From the NCBI RefSeq assembly GCF_005885635.1, contig NZ_VATY01000002.1:558001-622000 (forward strand): DNA of 64,000 nt. Reading direction: 5' to 3'. Below, one piece after another: positions 18,562-26,929 of the stretch (positions within the stretch are counted from its first letter, which is position 1; each line of letters starts with the position of its first letter). A model generated the notes under the pieces. That model was not told where the DNA came from, did no database searches, and was given only the letters and a program-made list of their open reading frames with translations. Made by a program: the position numbers and the translations under genes. Source of the stretch: Maribacter algarum (ex Zhang et al. 2020) (GTDB taxonomy: Bacteria; Bacteroidota; Bacteroidia; Flavobacteriales; Flavobacteriaceae).

Positions 18562-19020
18562 ATGAAACTTGATGGAATTGATAAGAAGCTTCTTTCTTTA
18601 TTACAATCGGATTGTAAAAGGACCACTGCGGCATACGCTAAGCAATTACATCTTTCTACTACTGCGGTTTACGAGCGTATCAAACGTTTGGAAAAGAACG
18701 GAGTGGTAGCAAGTTATGTGGCCTTGATAGATAAGAAAAAAGTAGATAAGGCCTTTACTGTTTTGTGTCACATTAAATTGATACAACATATCAAGACGAA
18801 TGTCCTGAAATTTGAGCAAGAGGTATTGCAATTAGATGAAGTGGTAGAGTGTTATCATATTAGCGGCGATTACGATTATATATTGAAAATTCACGTTCGC
18901 GATATGCAAGCCTATCGTGATTTTATGGTCACAAAACTTACAGCAATTAGCAATATTGGAAGCACCCAAAGTTCGTTTGCTATAAATGAAGTGAAGCATA
19001 CCACTGCTGTGCCTATTTAA
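18562..19020 (+). CDS. Lrp/AsnC-family transcriptional regulator
   Basis: 152 residues. An N-terminal winged helix-turn-helix (LDGIDKKLLSLLQSDCKRTTAAYAKQL region, about 3-60) is followed by a RAM/Lrp ligand-binding domain (about 65-145; VVECYHISGDYDYILKIHVRDM). It starts 156 nt from, and divergent to, the sulfur amino acid lyase, so it probably senses methionine or a related amino acid and controls that gene. Confidence 0.93.
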   Translation: MKLDGIDKKLLSLLQSDCKRTTAAYAKQLHLSTTAVYERIKRLEKNGVVASYVALIDKKKVDKAFTVLCHIKLIQHIKTNVLKFEQEVLQLDEVVECYHISGDYDYILKIHVRDMQAYRDFMVTKLTAISNIGSTQSSFAINEVKHTTAVPI

Positions 19021-19044
19021 AACCAGAAAATAGTGCTAATTTTG
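19016..19044 (+). promoter_or_regulatory. Bacteroidota-type promoter candidate for lpd
   Basis: TAATTTTG at 19037-19044 matches the TAnnTTTG -7 box of Bacteroidota sigma-A promoters, with TTTA at 19016-19019 seventeen nt upstream as a poor -33 box. It lies 26 nt before the lpd start. The -33 box is weak, so the call is tentative. Confidence 0.35.
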
Positions 19045-19070
19045 TAATTCAATTTTAAGATAACAGATTT

Positions 19071-20477
19071 ATGAGTTCATACGATGTAGCCGTTATCGGC
19101 TCAGGTCCCGGAGGATATGTAGCGGCAATCCGTTGTGCCCAATTGGGAATGAAAACTGCAATAATAGAAAAATATAGCACCTTAGGCGGAACCTGCCTTA
19201 ATGTAGGCTGTATCCCTTCCAAAGCCTTATTAGATTCTTCGCATCATTATGAAGATGCGGTAAAGCATTTTGAGGAGCATGGTATTGAGATTCCCGGAGA
19301 GGTAAAAGTGAACTTGGAAAAGATGATTGCTCGTAAACAAGGTGTTGTAGATATGACCACCAAAGGGATTCAATTCTTGATGGACAAAAATAAGATAGAT
19401 GTTTTCGAGGGATTGGGAAGCTTTAAAGATGCAACCCACATTTCTATCAAAAAAGGGAAAGGGAAAGCGGAAACCATTGAAGCAAAGAATGTGATTATCG
19501 CGACAGGCTCGAAGCCCTCTACCTTACCTTTTATCAAACTGGATAAGGAAAGAATTATTACATCTACGGAAGCTTTAGAGCTCAAGGAAATTCCTAAACA
19601 TATGATTATCATTGGAGGCGGTGTTATTGGATTAGAACTCGGTCAAGTATATAAAAGATTAGGTGCTGAGGTAACGGTTGTAGAATATATGGACCGTATT
19701 ATACCTACTATGGATTCCGGGCTTTCCAAAGAGTTGATGCGCGCAATGAAAAAGCAGAAAGTAAAATTTGCACTTTCTCATGGTGTGAAATCAGTAGAGC
19801 GAAAAGGAAAGAAAGTTATTGTCAAGGCTGACAATAAAAAAGGGGAAGAAGTAATTTTTGAAGGCGATTATTGCCTAGTTGCTGTGGGAAGAAGTGCTTA
19901 TACAGAGGGCTTGAACCTAGAAGCCGCAGGAGTTCAAATAGAAGAAAGAGGTAGAGTGGCTGTAAATGCTCATTTACAGACTAATGTACCAAATATTTAC
20001 GCTATAGGTGATGTTGTCAAGGGTGCGATGCTAGCACACAAAGCAGAAGAAGAAGGCACTTTGGTTGCAGAAATTATGGCAGGTCAAAAACCACATATCG
20101 ATTACAATTTGATTCCTGGTGTTGTCTATACTTGGCCAGAAGTTGCCGCAGTAGGGAAAACCGAAGAGGAATTAAAGGAAGCTGGTGTTGATTACAAAGT
20201 GGGTCAATTCCCGATGCGAGCCTTAGGGCGTGCAAGAGCCAGTATGGATATCGATGGATTTGTAAAAATTCTTGCCGATAAGAAAACCGACGAGGTTTTA
20301 GGTGTTCACATGATAGGTGCCCGTTGTGCCGATTTGATTACCGAAGCGGTCACTGCGATGGAGTTTAGGGCTTCTGCGGAAGATATCGCTCGTATGAGCC
20401 ACGCACACCCAACCTATGCAGAAGCTGTGAAGGAAGCTGCGCTTGCAGCTACCGATGACAGGGCTCTGCATATTTAG
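19071..20477 (+). CDS. lpdA: Dihydrolipoyl dehydrogenase (E3)
   Basis: 468 residues. The FAD-binding GSGPGG (residues 10-15), the redox-active disulfide GGTCLNVGC (Cys42/Cys47), the NAD-binding IIGGGVIGLELG near 180 and the C-terminal HAHPTYAEA with the active-site His-Glu are all present. It reoxidises lipoamide in 2-oxo-acid dehydrogenase and glycine cleavage complexes. It is not next to E1 or E2 genes here, as expected for an E3 shared between complexes. Confidence 0.96.
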   Translation: MSSYDVAVIGSGPGGYVAAIRCAQLGMKTAIIEKYSTLGGTCLNVGCIPSKALLDSSHHYEDAVKHFEEHGIEIPGEVKVNLEKMIARKQGVVDMTTKGIQFLMDKNKIDVFEGLGSFKDATHISIKKGKGKAETIEAKNVIIATGSKPSTLPFIKLDKERIITSTEALELKEIPKHMIIIGGGVIGLELGQVYKRLGAEVTVVEYMDRIIPTMDSGLSKELMRAMKKQKVKFALSHGVKSVERKGKKVIVKADNKKGEEVIFEGDYCLVAVGRSAYTEGLNLEAAGVQIEERGRVAVNAHLQTNVPNIYAIGDVVKGAMLAHKAEEEGTLVAEIMAGQKPHIDYNLIPGVVYTWPEVAAVGKTEEELKEAGVDYKVGQFPMRALGRARASMDIDGFVKILADKKTDEVLGVHMIGARCADLITEAVTAMEFRASAEDIARMSHAHPTYAEAVKEAALAATDDRALHI

Positions 20478-20492
20478 GGAAAAATTTTAGAA

Positions 20493-21257
20493 ATGAAGCC
20501 TTTTAAGATAAGTATTGGATGGTTTTTTCTAGTGCTGGTTTTTTCATGCTCAACGGATGCAGAAAATTTAGTTCCTATCGAGATGGAGCCTGAAATTATT
20601 GAACCCGTAAAAAGTCTCACTGCAAAACAACTTGAATTCATTGATGAGTACCATTATGTTACGTTTAACCTGGCTCCCGATTCCTATGGGGCAACGGTAA
20701 ACGAAAAATGGGGTACGGATGTGAAGCTTTTTCTTGATGGGGATGTTCCCAGGGAATACAGTACTCAGGTAGAGACCGCACTAAATAAATTTAATGACCT
20801 TTTGAGTGACGGAATATCATTTCAATTGGTTGCTACTTTACAGGAATCAAATATACATTTGATTTTTGGTGAAAAAGAATCGATTCGAGAAGTGTGGCCT
20901 GATATGTTTGAAGCTATAGGTAACGTAAATTTCACGGGGTATGCGCTATACAGTAGAAATGGAAATTTCAACATTACGAGAGGGCGAATTTGGGTAAAAA
21001 ATGTTAGTATCCCCTTGTTTAATCATGAGTTAGGTCACACGATTGGGCTTGGACACGCAAGTGGCGATTTTTGTGAACGCGACTTTTCTAGAAATCAAAG
21101 TTTTATGTGTTCTTTTCTAAAGCCCGATTTCTCAGTTTTTGACAAGGCTATTATTAAAACGTTATATAGTCCAGAAGTTGAAGTGGGTTTAACGTTTTCT
21201 CAGCTGAAACCGATACTAGAAGAATTGTTATTGACCGATGTGATTCTTGTTGAATGA
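20493..21257 (+). CDS. Matrixin-like zinc metalloprotease lipoprotein
   Basis: 254 residues with a lipoprotein signal (lipobox VFSC). The segment NHELGHTIGLGHAS holds the full metzincin zinc site HExxHxxGxxH, followed by SFMCSF, a plausible Met-turn. The upstream part (about 60-160) has the N-terminal sheet pattern of matrixins (ALNKFNDLLSDGISFQLV). It is 15 nt after lpdA. Surface or periplasmic lipid anchoring is expected; the substrate is unknown. Confidence 0.75.
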   Translation: MKPFKISIGWFFLVLVFSCSTDAENLVPIEMEPEIIEPVKSLTAKQLEFIDEYHYVTFNLAPDSYGATVNEKWGTDVKLFLDGDVPREYSTQVETALNKFNDLLSDGISFQLVATLQESNIHLIFGEKESIREVWPDMFEAIGNVNFTGYALYSRNGNFNITRGRIWVKNVSIPLFNHELGHTIGLGHASGDFCERDFSRNQSFMCSFLKPDFSVFDKAIIKTLYSPEVEVGLTFSQLKPILEELLLTDVILVE

Positions 21258-21262
21258 TATAT

Positions 21263-21293
21263 AAAAGGGCTATCAACAATGATAGCCCTTTTT
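21263..21293. terminator. Bidirectional intrinsic terminator
   Basis: Stem AAAAGGGCTATC (21263-21274) / GATAGCCCTTTTT (21281-21293) with a 6-nt loop lies between the converging protease and CDGSH genes. A/T-runs on both sides allow it to end transcription from either strand. Confidence 0.85.
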
Positions 21294-21295
21294 AA

Positions 21296-21526
21296 TTAGT
21301 TTTTATGCGACCCATCGCAATATGGAGGATTGCTTGTTTTTTTACAAGTACACAAATACACTTCTTTTGCTTCTTCAACTTCAAAGGTCAATGGAGGAGT
21401 AGCTTTCGCAGCTCTGTGCGAACCATCACAAAAAGGTTGATTTTCGCTATGGCTACATGTACACCAGTTGTATTTTTTGTCTTTTTCTAAATCGCAGGCT
21501 ATAGGGGAGTATTTTGTATCGCTCAT
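21296..21526 (-). CDS. Tandem CDGSH iron-sulfur domain protein
   Basis: 76 residues from the ATG at 21526; a longer frame begins at 21577 but its extra 17 residues are not conserved-looking. Two CDGSH-type motifs are present: CTCSHSENQPFCDGSH and CTCKKTSNPPYCDGSH, each with the three Cys and one His that hold a 2Fe-2S cluster. MitoNEET-related proteins with two motifs in one chain are known in bacteria; they are small redox or cluster-transfer proteins. Confidence 0.9.
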   Translation of the reverse strand: MSDTKYSPIACDLEKDKKYNWCTCSHSENQPFCDGSHRAAKATPPLTFEVEEAKEVYLCTCKKTSNPPYCDGSHKN

Positions 21527-21592
21527 GTATATTGATTTTAGTCTATGAACGCTAAAAATAGTAGAAACTTGCGGCAATGCACAAAAGGCGGA

Positions 21593-22768
21593 CTAATTTT
21601 TAACCAGTCCAAATAACTTCATTAACAGGACTCTGGCCTTACTAAAAAGAAATTTTAAAAGTACTTCTCCATTTATTAATAGATACTTGAGCCCTTTCGA
21701 AAGGTTCGATTTGATACGAGCCTTGTTTTTTTCATAAATAAGAGCAGTAAATGAACAAACAATCATAAAAACAATAGCACTTGGAATAACCATGCTCGGA
21801 GAAAGTGAATGATGAAAGTATTGGTACAAACCTAAGCCTGTAAAGCTTCCATATAAAATGATAAAGTGGGTGATATAAATGGATAAGGTGCTTTGGCCGA
21901 TTTTAAGCAATGTGCTATTTGTCAACCACTGTCTTATCAACATGAATACCGCAAAGGCGATGAATACATCCCCTAAACGAATGAATAGGTAGTTGTTGAA
22001 AAAGATATCAGCAAACATTTGAAGCCCGGTTGCTCTTGAGATGGCTAGGAAGAAGTCCGAAGAATAAAATATAAGTGCTAGTCCAACAACTGCTGAAATC
22101 GAAATTGCGATGGGATAAAGGTTTTTAAAATTTTTGTAATGGGTGAACAAAACAGAAATGAATGCCCCAAAAGAAGCATAGCCAAACCAAGGAAATATGG
22201 TAAAAACTGAACCATTGGTTTTAGTAAAATAGTTCGCTAGGGCATCGGGTAAGAAACTATAAGTCCATTTTTGATACTGTGGTTCGAACAGGAATAAGAG
22301 CATCGTAATCGCAACTAGTGCCGTCGGAAATAAGAATTTCTTCTTAGAATAAGTTAGCAAGTAAATTCCAATAATTCCTAGAATCGATAATCCGATACAA
22401 TGCAGCACATCAACCAGATAGAAAGAACTATAAATTTCTCCGTTTAAGATGCCCATGAGGTTCATCCGGAGTAGATACCCAATAACTAGCAATTCTAAAC
22501 CACGGCGAATTCCTTTTTTTACCCTTGGGTTTTCGAATCCTTTTTCAGGAACTCGTATAAGTAAATAGGTAAATATAAATCCGGAAACAGTAAAGAAAAC
22601 GGGGGCCGTCATGCCTCTGAAATACTTCCAAGTGCTATAGACGAAATCAGAGTTATCGCGAAAAGCGTTGTCGAGGAGCCCGTCTATATAATGACCCTGC
22701 AACATCATGAGAATGGCCCATGCGCGCATCGCATCAATAAAATAGAGTCTTGTCGTTTTCTTTTCCAA
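21593..22768 (-). CDS. DUF1624/HGSNAT-like multipass membrane protein
   Basis: 391 residues, about ten helices. The start RLYFIDAMRAWAILMMLQGHYIDGL has the RxxxIDxxRxxAI...GH pattern of the heparan-alpha-glucosaminide N-acetyltransferase-like DUF1624 family, related to acyltransferase 3, with a conserved His in helix 1. TAPVFFTVSGFIFTYLL also fits. Probable transmembrane acyltransfer to an envelope glycan; substrate unknown. Confidence 0.75.
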   Translation of the reverse strand: MEKKTTRLYFIDAMRAWAILMMLQGHYIDGLLDNAFRDNSDFVYSTWKYFRGMTAPVFFTVSGFIFTYLLIRVPEKGFENPRVKKGIRRGLELLVIGYLLRMNLMGILNGEIYSSFYLVDVLHCIGLSILGIIGIYLLTYSKKKFLFPTALVAITMLLFLFEPQYQKWTYSFLPDALANYFTKTNGSVFTIFPWFGYASFGAFISVLFTHYKNFKNLYPIAISISAVVGLALIFYSSDFFLAISRATGLQMFADIFFNNYLFIRLGDVFIAFAVFMLIRQWLTNSTLLKIGQSTLSIYITHFIILYGSFTGLGLYQYFHHSLSPSMVIPSAIVFMIVCSFTALIYEKNKARIKSNLSKGLKYLLINGEVLLKFLFSKARVLLMKLFGLVKN

Positions 22769-22917
22769 TGGAAAATATTCTAGTTAGGTCGAAATAACAA
22801 CCCTATATACTTGTGCAACAGGATGTTTGGACGTTTCACTGTGCGAAATTAGCCAAAATACTCGCATCTCAATAGTATTTGAGGTATTTTCGTTTTACGA
22901 ATCTATCAAACGTAATT

Positions 22918-23451
22918 ATGGGCACTATATTGGCATTTGCCGGAAGCAATTCATCCACATCAGTAAACTATAAATTAGTGAAGTATACCGCTTCTTTGAT
23001 TGAAGAGCATAAGGTTAGTCTTATGAACATGGCGAATTATCCATTTCCGATGTATAGTGAGGACCATGAAAAAGAAAACGGATTTTCGAATTCGCTTGTT
23101 GAAGTAATGAATGACATTAAAAGTTCTGACGGAATTATTATTTCGGTAAATGAGCACAATGGTAACGTTTCTGCCTATTTCAAGAATTTTTTAGACTGGT
23201 TATCCCGTTTAGATAAACGATTTCTCGAAGGTAAGAAAGTGCTACTAATGTCAACTTCTCCAGGAAAAAGAGGAGGCATCGGAGCTTTTGAGATTGCGAA
23301 TAACATCTTGCCAAGATTTGGAGCTGCGGTAGTAATTGGATTCTCCTTACCTTCTTTTTATGATAATTTTGAAGATGGAAAAGGAATTATAGATACAGAA
23401 TTGTCAAAAGTGCACGAGCAAGCTATAGCCGATTTTTTAGCTGAAATATAA
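22918..23451 (+). CDS. NADPH-dependent FMN reductase family protein
   Basis: 177 residues from the ATG at 22918. A TTG 39 nt upstream would add residues before the canonical start; MGTILAFAGSNSSTSVN fits the family N-terminus, so the ATG is preferred. The flavodoxin-like fold is shown by AGSNSSTS (FMN phosphate loop) and the GIIISVNEHNGNVSAYFKNFLDW segment. Starts a run of plus-strand genes with pabB. Confidence 0.87.
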   Translation: MGTILAFAGSNSSTSVNYKLVKYTASLIEEHKVSLMNMANYPFPMYSEDHEKENGFSNSLVEVMNDIKSSDGIIISVNEHNGNVSAYFKNFLDWLSRLDKRFLEGKKVLLMSTSPGKRGGIGAFEIANNILPRFGAAVVIGFSLPSFYDNFEDGKGIIDTELSKVHEQAIADFLAEI

Positions 23452-23456
23452 TCGTC

Positions 23457-24758
23457 TTGCGAAAACGGGATTCCTTTCAACTTACCGATAGTACTATTTT
23501 TAAGGAAGCACTTCTATGCTGGTCGCAGCAGTTTGAAGAAGTAGTGTGGTTAGATAGCAATGCCTATTCGGGGAAGTATAGTTCTTTCGACGGAGTTTTA
23601 GCAGCAGATGCTTTGACCGTAAAAGTCACCGATGTGCAAAACGCCTTTGAAGACCTGAAAGAGTACCAAAGTGAAACCAAGGACTGGATTTTCGGCTACC
23701 TCTCCTATGACCTCAAAAACGATGTAGAAAAGCTTTCGTCAAGAAGTCATGACGGATTAGAATTTGCTGATTTGTATTTCTTTCAACCCAAGAAAATAAT
23801 ACGTATCGAAGGTGATGTGGCCTATTTCGACTATCTTAATATGGTGGATGATGAAATTCAATCGGATTATAAGTCCATCATAGATTGTTTTCAAAACGAG
23901 GTGATTGAAGAACCAGCAAAGACCAATATTCGAATTAGAATGCGGATTTTCAAGGATGAATATTTTAGGAAAGTTCGACAAATGCTTTCACATATTCACA
24001 GAGGGGATATTTATGAAGCTAACTTTTGTCAGGAGTTCTACGCTGAAAATACACAGATTGATGTTCTAAAAACCTATCGCAAACTAAACCGTATTTCACA
24101 AGCTCCGTTTGCCACTTTCTTAAAACTTGGGGACAAGTACCTTTTATCTGCATCCCCTGAGCGCTATTTACGGAAGGAGGTCACTAAAATCATTTCGCAA
24201 CCCATTAAAGGAACTGCAAAACGTTCGTTCGATATATCGGAAGACGAAAAACTGAAATCTGAGTTGAGTTCTGATGAGAAAGAACGTGCGGAAAATATCA
24301 TGATTGTTGACCTCGTTCGAAACGATTTATCAAAAAGTGCTCTAAAAGGGAGTGTGACTGTGGAAGAACTCTGTAAAATTTACTCGTTTGCGCAAGTGCA
24401 TCAAATGATTTCGACGATTACCGCAGAAGTCGCTACGGATAAAAATCCTGTAGAAATTATACGGGAAACATTTCCTATGGGAAGTATGACCGGCGCCCCG
24501 AAAATTTCTGCAATGCAAATTATTGAGCAATTGGAATCTTTTAAACGCGGACTATACAGCGGTGCAGTTGGTTATTTTACTCCCGAGGGGGATTTCGATT
24601 TCAATGTTGTTATCCGAAGTATTCTGTATAATGCTTCAAAACAATATGTATCGTATTCTGTGGGAGGGGCTATTACTGCAAAAGCAATTCCTGAGAAGGA
24701 ATATGAAGAGTGTTTACTTAAGGCTAAGGCGATGCGAGAGGTGCTAGAACATGTTTAG
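23457..24758 (+). CDS. pabB: Aminodeoxychorismate synthase component I
   Basis: 433 residues from a TTG start 5 nt after the previous stop. The chorismate-binding domain occupies the C-terminal 270 residues: ISQPIKGTAKR, VDLVRNDLSK, FPMGSMTGAPKISAM and YSGAVGYF. The Lys in PIKGT is the nucleophile typical of PabB; anthranilate synthase TrpE has Ala there, so a folate (p-aminobenzoate) role is favoured. No pabA or pabC gene is adjacent. The TTG start is less certain than the frame. Confidence 0.9.
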   Translation: MRKRDSFQLTDSTIFKEALLCWSQQFEEVVWLDSNAYSGKYSSFDGVLAADALTVKVTDVQNAFEDLKEYQSETKDWIFGYLSYDLKNDVEKLSSRSHDGLEFADLYFFQPKKIIRIEGDVAYFDYLNMVDDEIQSDYKSIIDCFQNEVIEEPAKTNIRIRMRIFKDEYFRKVRQMLSHIHRGDIYEANFCQEFYAENTQIDVLKTYRKLNRISQAPFATFLKLGDKYLLSASPERYLRKEVTKIISQPIKGTAKRSFDISEDEKLKSELSSDEKERAENIMIVDLVRNDLSKSALKGSVTVEELCKIYSFAQVHQMISTITAEVATDKNPVEIIRETFPMGSMTGAPKISAMQIIEQLESFKRGLYSGAVGYFTPEGDFDFNVVIRSILYNASKQYVSYSVGGAITAKAIPEKEYEECLLKAKAMREVLEHV

Positions 24759-24781
24759 CGAATTAAAACTATCTTGAACCC

Positions 24782-25609
24782 ATGCATATGGTAGAATTTA
24801 CATTTGAAGCCTTTAAAACAAAGATTTGGGGAAATTATAGGAAGGCAGAATCCCTGAAGGGAGCTGTTGTATTGGTTCATGGTTTTGGCGAGCATTCAGA
24901 ACGGTATGCGAATTCTGTGATTCTCATGCTTTTGAATGCTGGAATTTCGGTAGTTACCTATGACAATGTAGGGCATGGAAAGTCAGGGGGTAAACGTGGA
25001 CATTGTCCCAGCTATGAAGCTTTATTGGATATTTTAGAACAAGTGGTTGCAAAAGCACGAGAATTGCATCCCGATTTGCCTTTGTTTTTATACGGACATA
25101 GCATGGGTGGGAATTTAGTACTGAATTATGCATTGAAAAGAGATACTAATCTAGCTGGAGTTGTGGCTACCAGTCCGTATTTACGATTGGCATTCCAACC
25201 ACCAAAGTGGAAGATGGTTTTGGGAAGGGTAATGCTTAGAATGAATCCTTCGATGACGCTACCTTCAGGACTTGACCCAATCGGTATCTCAAGAATTCCC
25301 CAAGAAGTGGAAAAATATAAGAATGACACTCTTATACACGACAAGGTGAGCCCCATGTTTTCCTTTCCCATAATGGATGCAGGGGAGTGGGCGATTCAAA
25401 ATGCAGATCAGTTGAAAGTTGATGCATTCTTGTTGCATGGCACAGCAGACTCAATAATAGACCCTGAGGGCACAAAAGAGTTTCATCAAAACGCTGTCAA
25501 AACTACTTTAGAGTTGTTCGAAGGTGGCTATCACGAACTACACAATGACAACTGCAAAGCGGAAATGTTGCAGGCGATTTCAGACTGGCTGAAACAGCAA
25601 TTAGTTTGA
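24782..25609 (+). CDS. Alpha/beta hydrolase, monoacylglycerol-lipase-like
   Basis: 275 residues. VVLVHGFGEHSERY forms the oxyanion loop, FLYGHSMGGNLVLNYAL carries the nucleophile Ser in GHSMG, and FLLHGTADSIIDPEGT plus GGYHELHND supply the catalytic Asp and His. This pattern matches the serine aminopeptidase S33/monoglyceride lipase group (Hydrolase_4). No signal peptide, so probably cytoplasmic. Co-oriented with pabB and tilS. Confidence 0.88.
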   Translation: MHMVEFTFEAFKTKIWGNYRKAESLKGAVVLVHGFGEHSERYANSVILMLLNAGISVVTYDNVGHGKSGGKRGHCPSYEALLDILEQVVAKARELHPDLPLFLYGHSMGGNLVLNYALKRDTNLAGVVATSPYLRLAFQPPKWKMVLGRVMLRMNPSMTLPSGLDPIGISRIPQEVEKYKNDTLIHDKVSPMFSFPIMDAGEWAIQNADQLKVDAFLLHGTADSIIDPEGTKEFHQNAVKTTLELFEGGYHELHNDNCKAEMLQAISDWLKQQLV

Positions 25610-25621
25610 TACCTTTGCAAA

Positions 25622-26929
25622 GTGCTGAACGAATTCAAAAAACACTTAGAAACTAATTTTTCGAATCTCCTGTCGCAGCCCTTCCTTTTGGCCTGTAGTG
25701 GAGGTTTGGATAGCGTGGTTTTGACGCAACTGTGTCACAGCTTAAAATTGGATTTTAGCATTGCACATTGCAATTTTCAACTGCGTGGTACGGATAGCGA
25801 TGCCGATGAACAATTTGTTGTGGAGCTTGCAAAAAAGGTAAATGTTAAAAATTTTGTAAAGCATTTTAATACAAATAATTACGTTGCTCAAAATAAAGTA
25901 AATATTCAAAGTGCTGCACGTGACTTAAGGTACGCTTGGTTTACCGAGTTAATGCAAGAAAATCAAATCAGAACATTGGTTACGGCACATCATGCTGATG
26001 ATAACTTGGAGACCTTTTTGATCAACCTTTCCCGTGGAACTGGGATTGATGGTTTGACGGGAATTCCAGTAAAAACAGACACCATTTCAAGACCATTACT
26101 AGCCTTTTCCAGAACACAAATTTTGAACTATGCAAAAGCTGAAAATCTGGAGTGGAGAGAAGATGTCAGTAATACCAATGTAAAGTATTTACGGAATAAG
26201 ATACGACACGAAATTATTCCTATTCTAAAGGAGCTACATCCAACTTTCTTGAAGAATTTTAAGTTGACACAATCTCATTTAAAAGGAGCAAGTACGGTTA
26301 TAAACAATCATGTAGAATTGCTAAAATCCAGAATCTTCGAAGTTCACAATGACGAATTTCGCATTTCAATCGAAGAATTGAATGTTTTGCATCCGCAAAG
26401 CGCTTATTTACATGCTCTCCTCAAGGACTATGGTTTTACCGCTTGGGATGACGTTGCGCGCCTTTTAGACGGGCTAAGTGGCAAGGAGGTTCGGTCGACA
26501 ACCCATCGTTTGGTAAAGGATAGGGATTACCTTTTACTTGAAACAATAAAAGCTGAAGTTAGCCAAAGCTATACAATAGAAGAGGGGCAAAGTGAAATTT
26601 CAAAGCCAATTTATCTTGTCATTGAGGAGGTTGATGCCCTTAAAGAAACAGGAGAACACATACTTTATGTAGATAAAGATTCGTTAAAATATCCACTAGT
26701 CGTTAGGAAATGGGAAAAAGGCGACTACTTTTATCCCTTTGGGATGTCAGGAAAGAAAAAGCTTTCCAAATATTTTAAAGATGAGAAGGTTGATGTAATT
26801 TCCAAAGAAAAACAGTGGTTGCTTTGTTCAGGCGATGCCATTGTTTGGGTTATCGGAAGACGCGCAGACCAGCGATTCTCAGTAAATGAAAAGACAAAAC
26901 AAATCGTAAAATTTACAATTCCCCAATGA
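25622..26929 (+). CDS. tilS: tRNA(Ile)-lysidine synthetase
   Basis: 435 residues from a GTG start. The PP-loop ATP pyrophosphatase motif SGGLDS is at residues 26-31, followed by IAHCNFQLRG, VTAHHADDNLETFLINLSRG and LRNKIRHEIIP, all typical of TilS; the C-terminal domain (RKWEKGDYFYPFGMSGKKKLSKYFKDEK, in parts) binds tRNA. It converts the wobble C34 of tRNA-Ile(CAU) to lysidine so AUA is read correctly; essential in most bacteria. It overlaps dsbD by 4 nt (ATGA). Confidence 0.95.
   Translation: MLNEFKKHLETNFSNLLSQPFLLACSGGLDSVVLTQLCHSLKLDFSIAHCNFQLRGTDSDADEQFVVELAKKVNVKNFVKHFNTNNYVAQNKVNIQSAARDLRYAWFTELMQENQIRTLVTAHHADDNLETFLINLSRGTGIDGLTGIPVKTDTISRPLLAFSRTQILNYAKAENLEWREDVSNTNVKYLRNKIRHEIIPILKELHPTFLKNFKLTQSHLKGASTVINNHVELLKSRIFEVHNDEFRISIEELNVLHPQSAYLHALLKDYGFTAWDDVARLLDGLSGKEVRSTTHRLVKDRDYLLLETIKAEVSQSYTIEEGQSEISKPIYLVIEEVDALKETGEHILYVDKDSLKYPLVVRKWEKGDYFYPFGMSGKKKLSKYFKDEKVDVISKEKQWLLCSGDAIVWVIGRRADQRFSVNEKTKQIVKFTIPQ

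Noticed and set aside
22879-22917. TTG-initiated extension of the FMN reductase
   Set aside because: The family N-terminus (MGTILAFAGSNSS) begins at the ATG at 22918; the extra residues add nothing recognisable.
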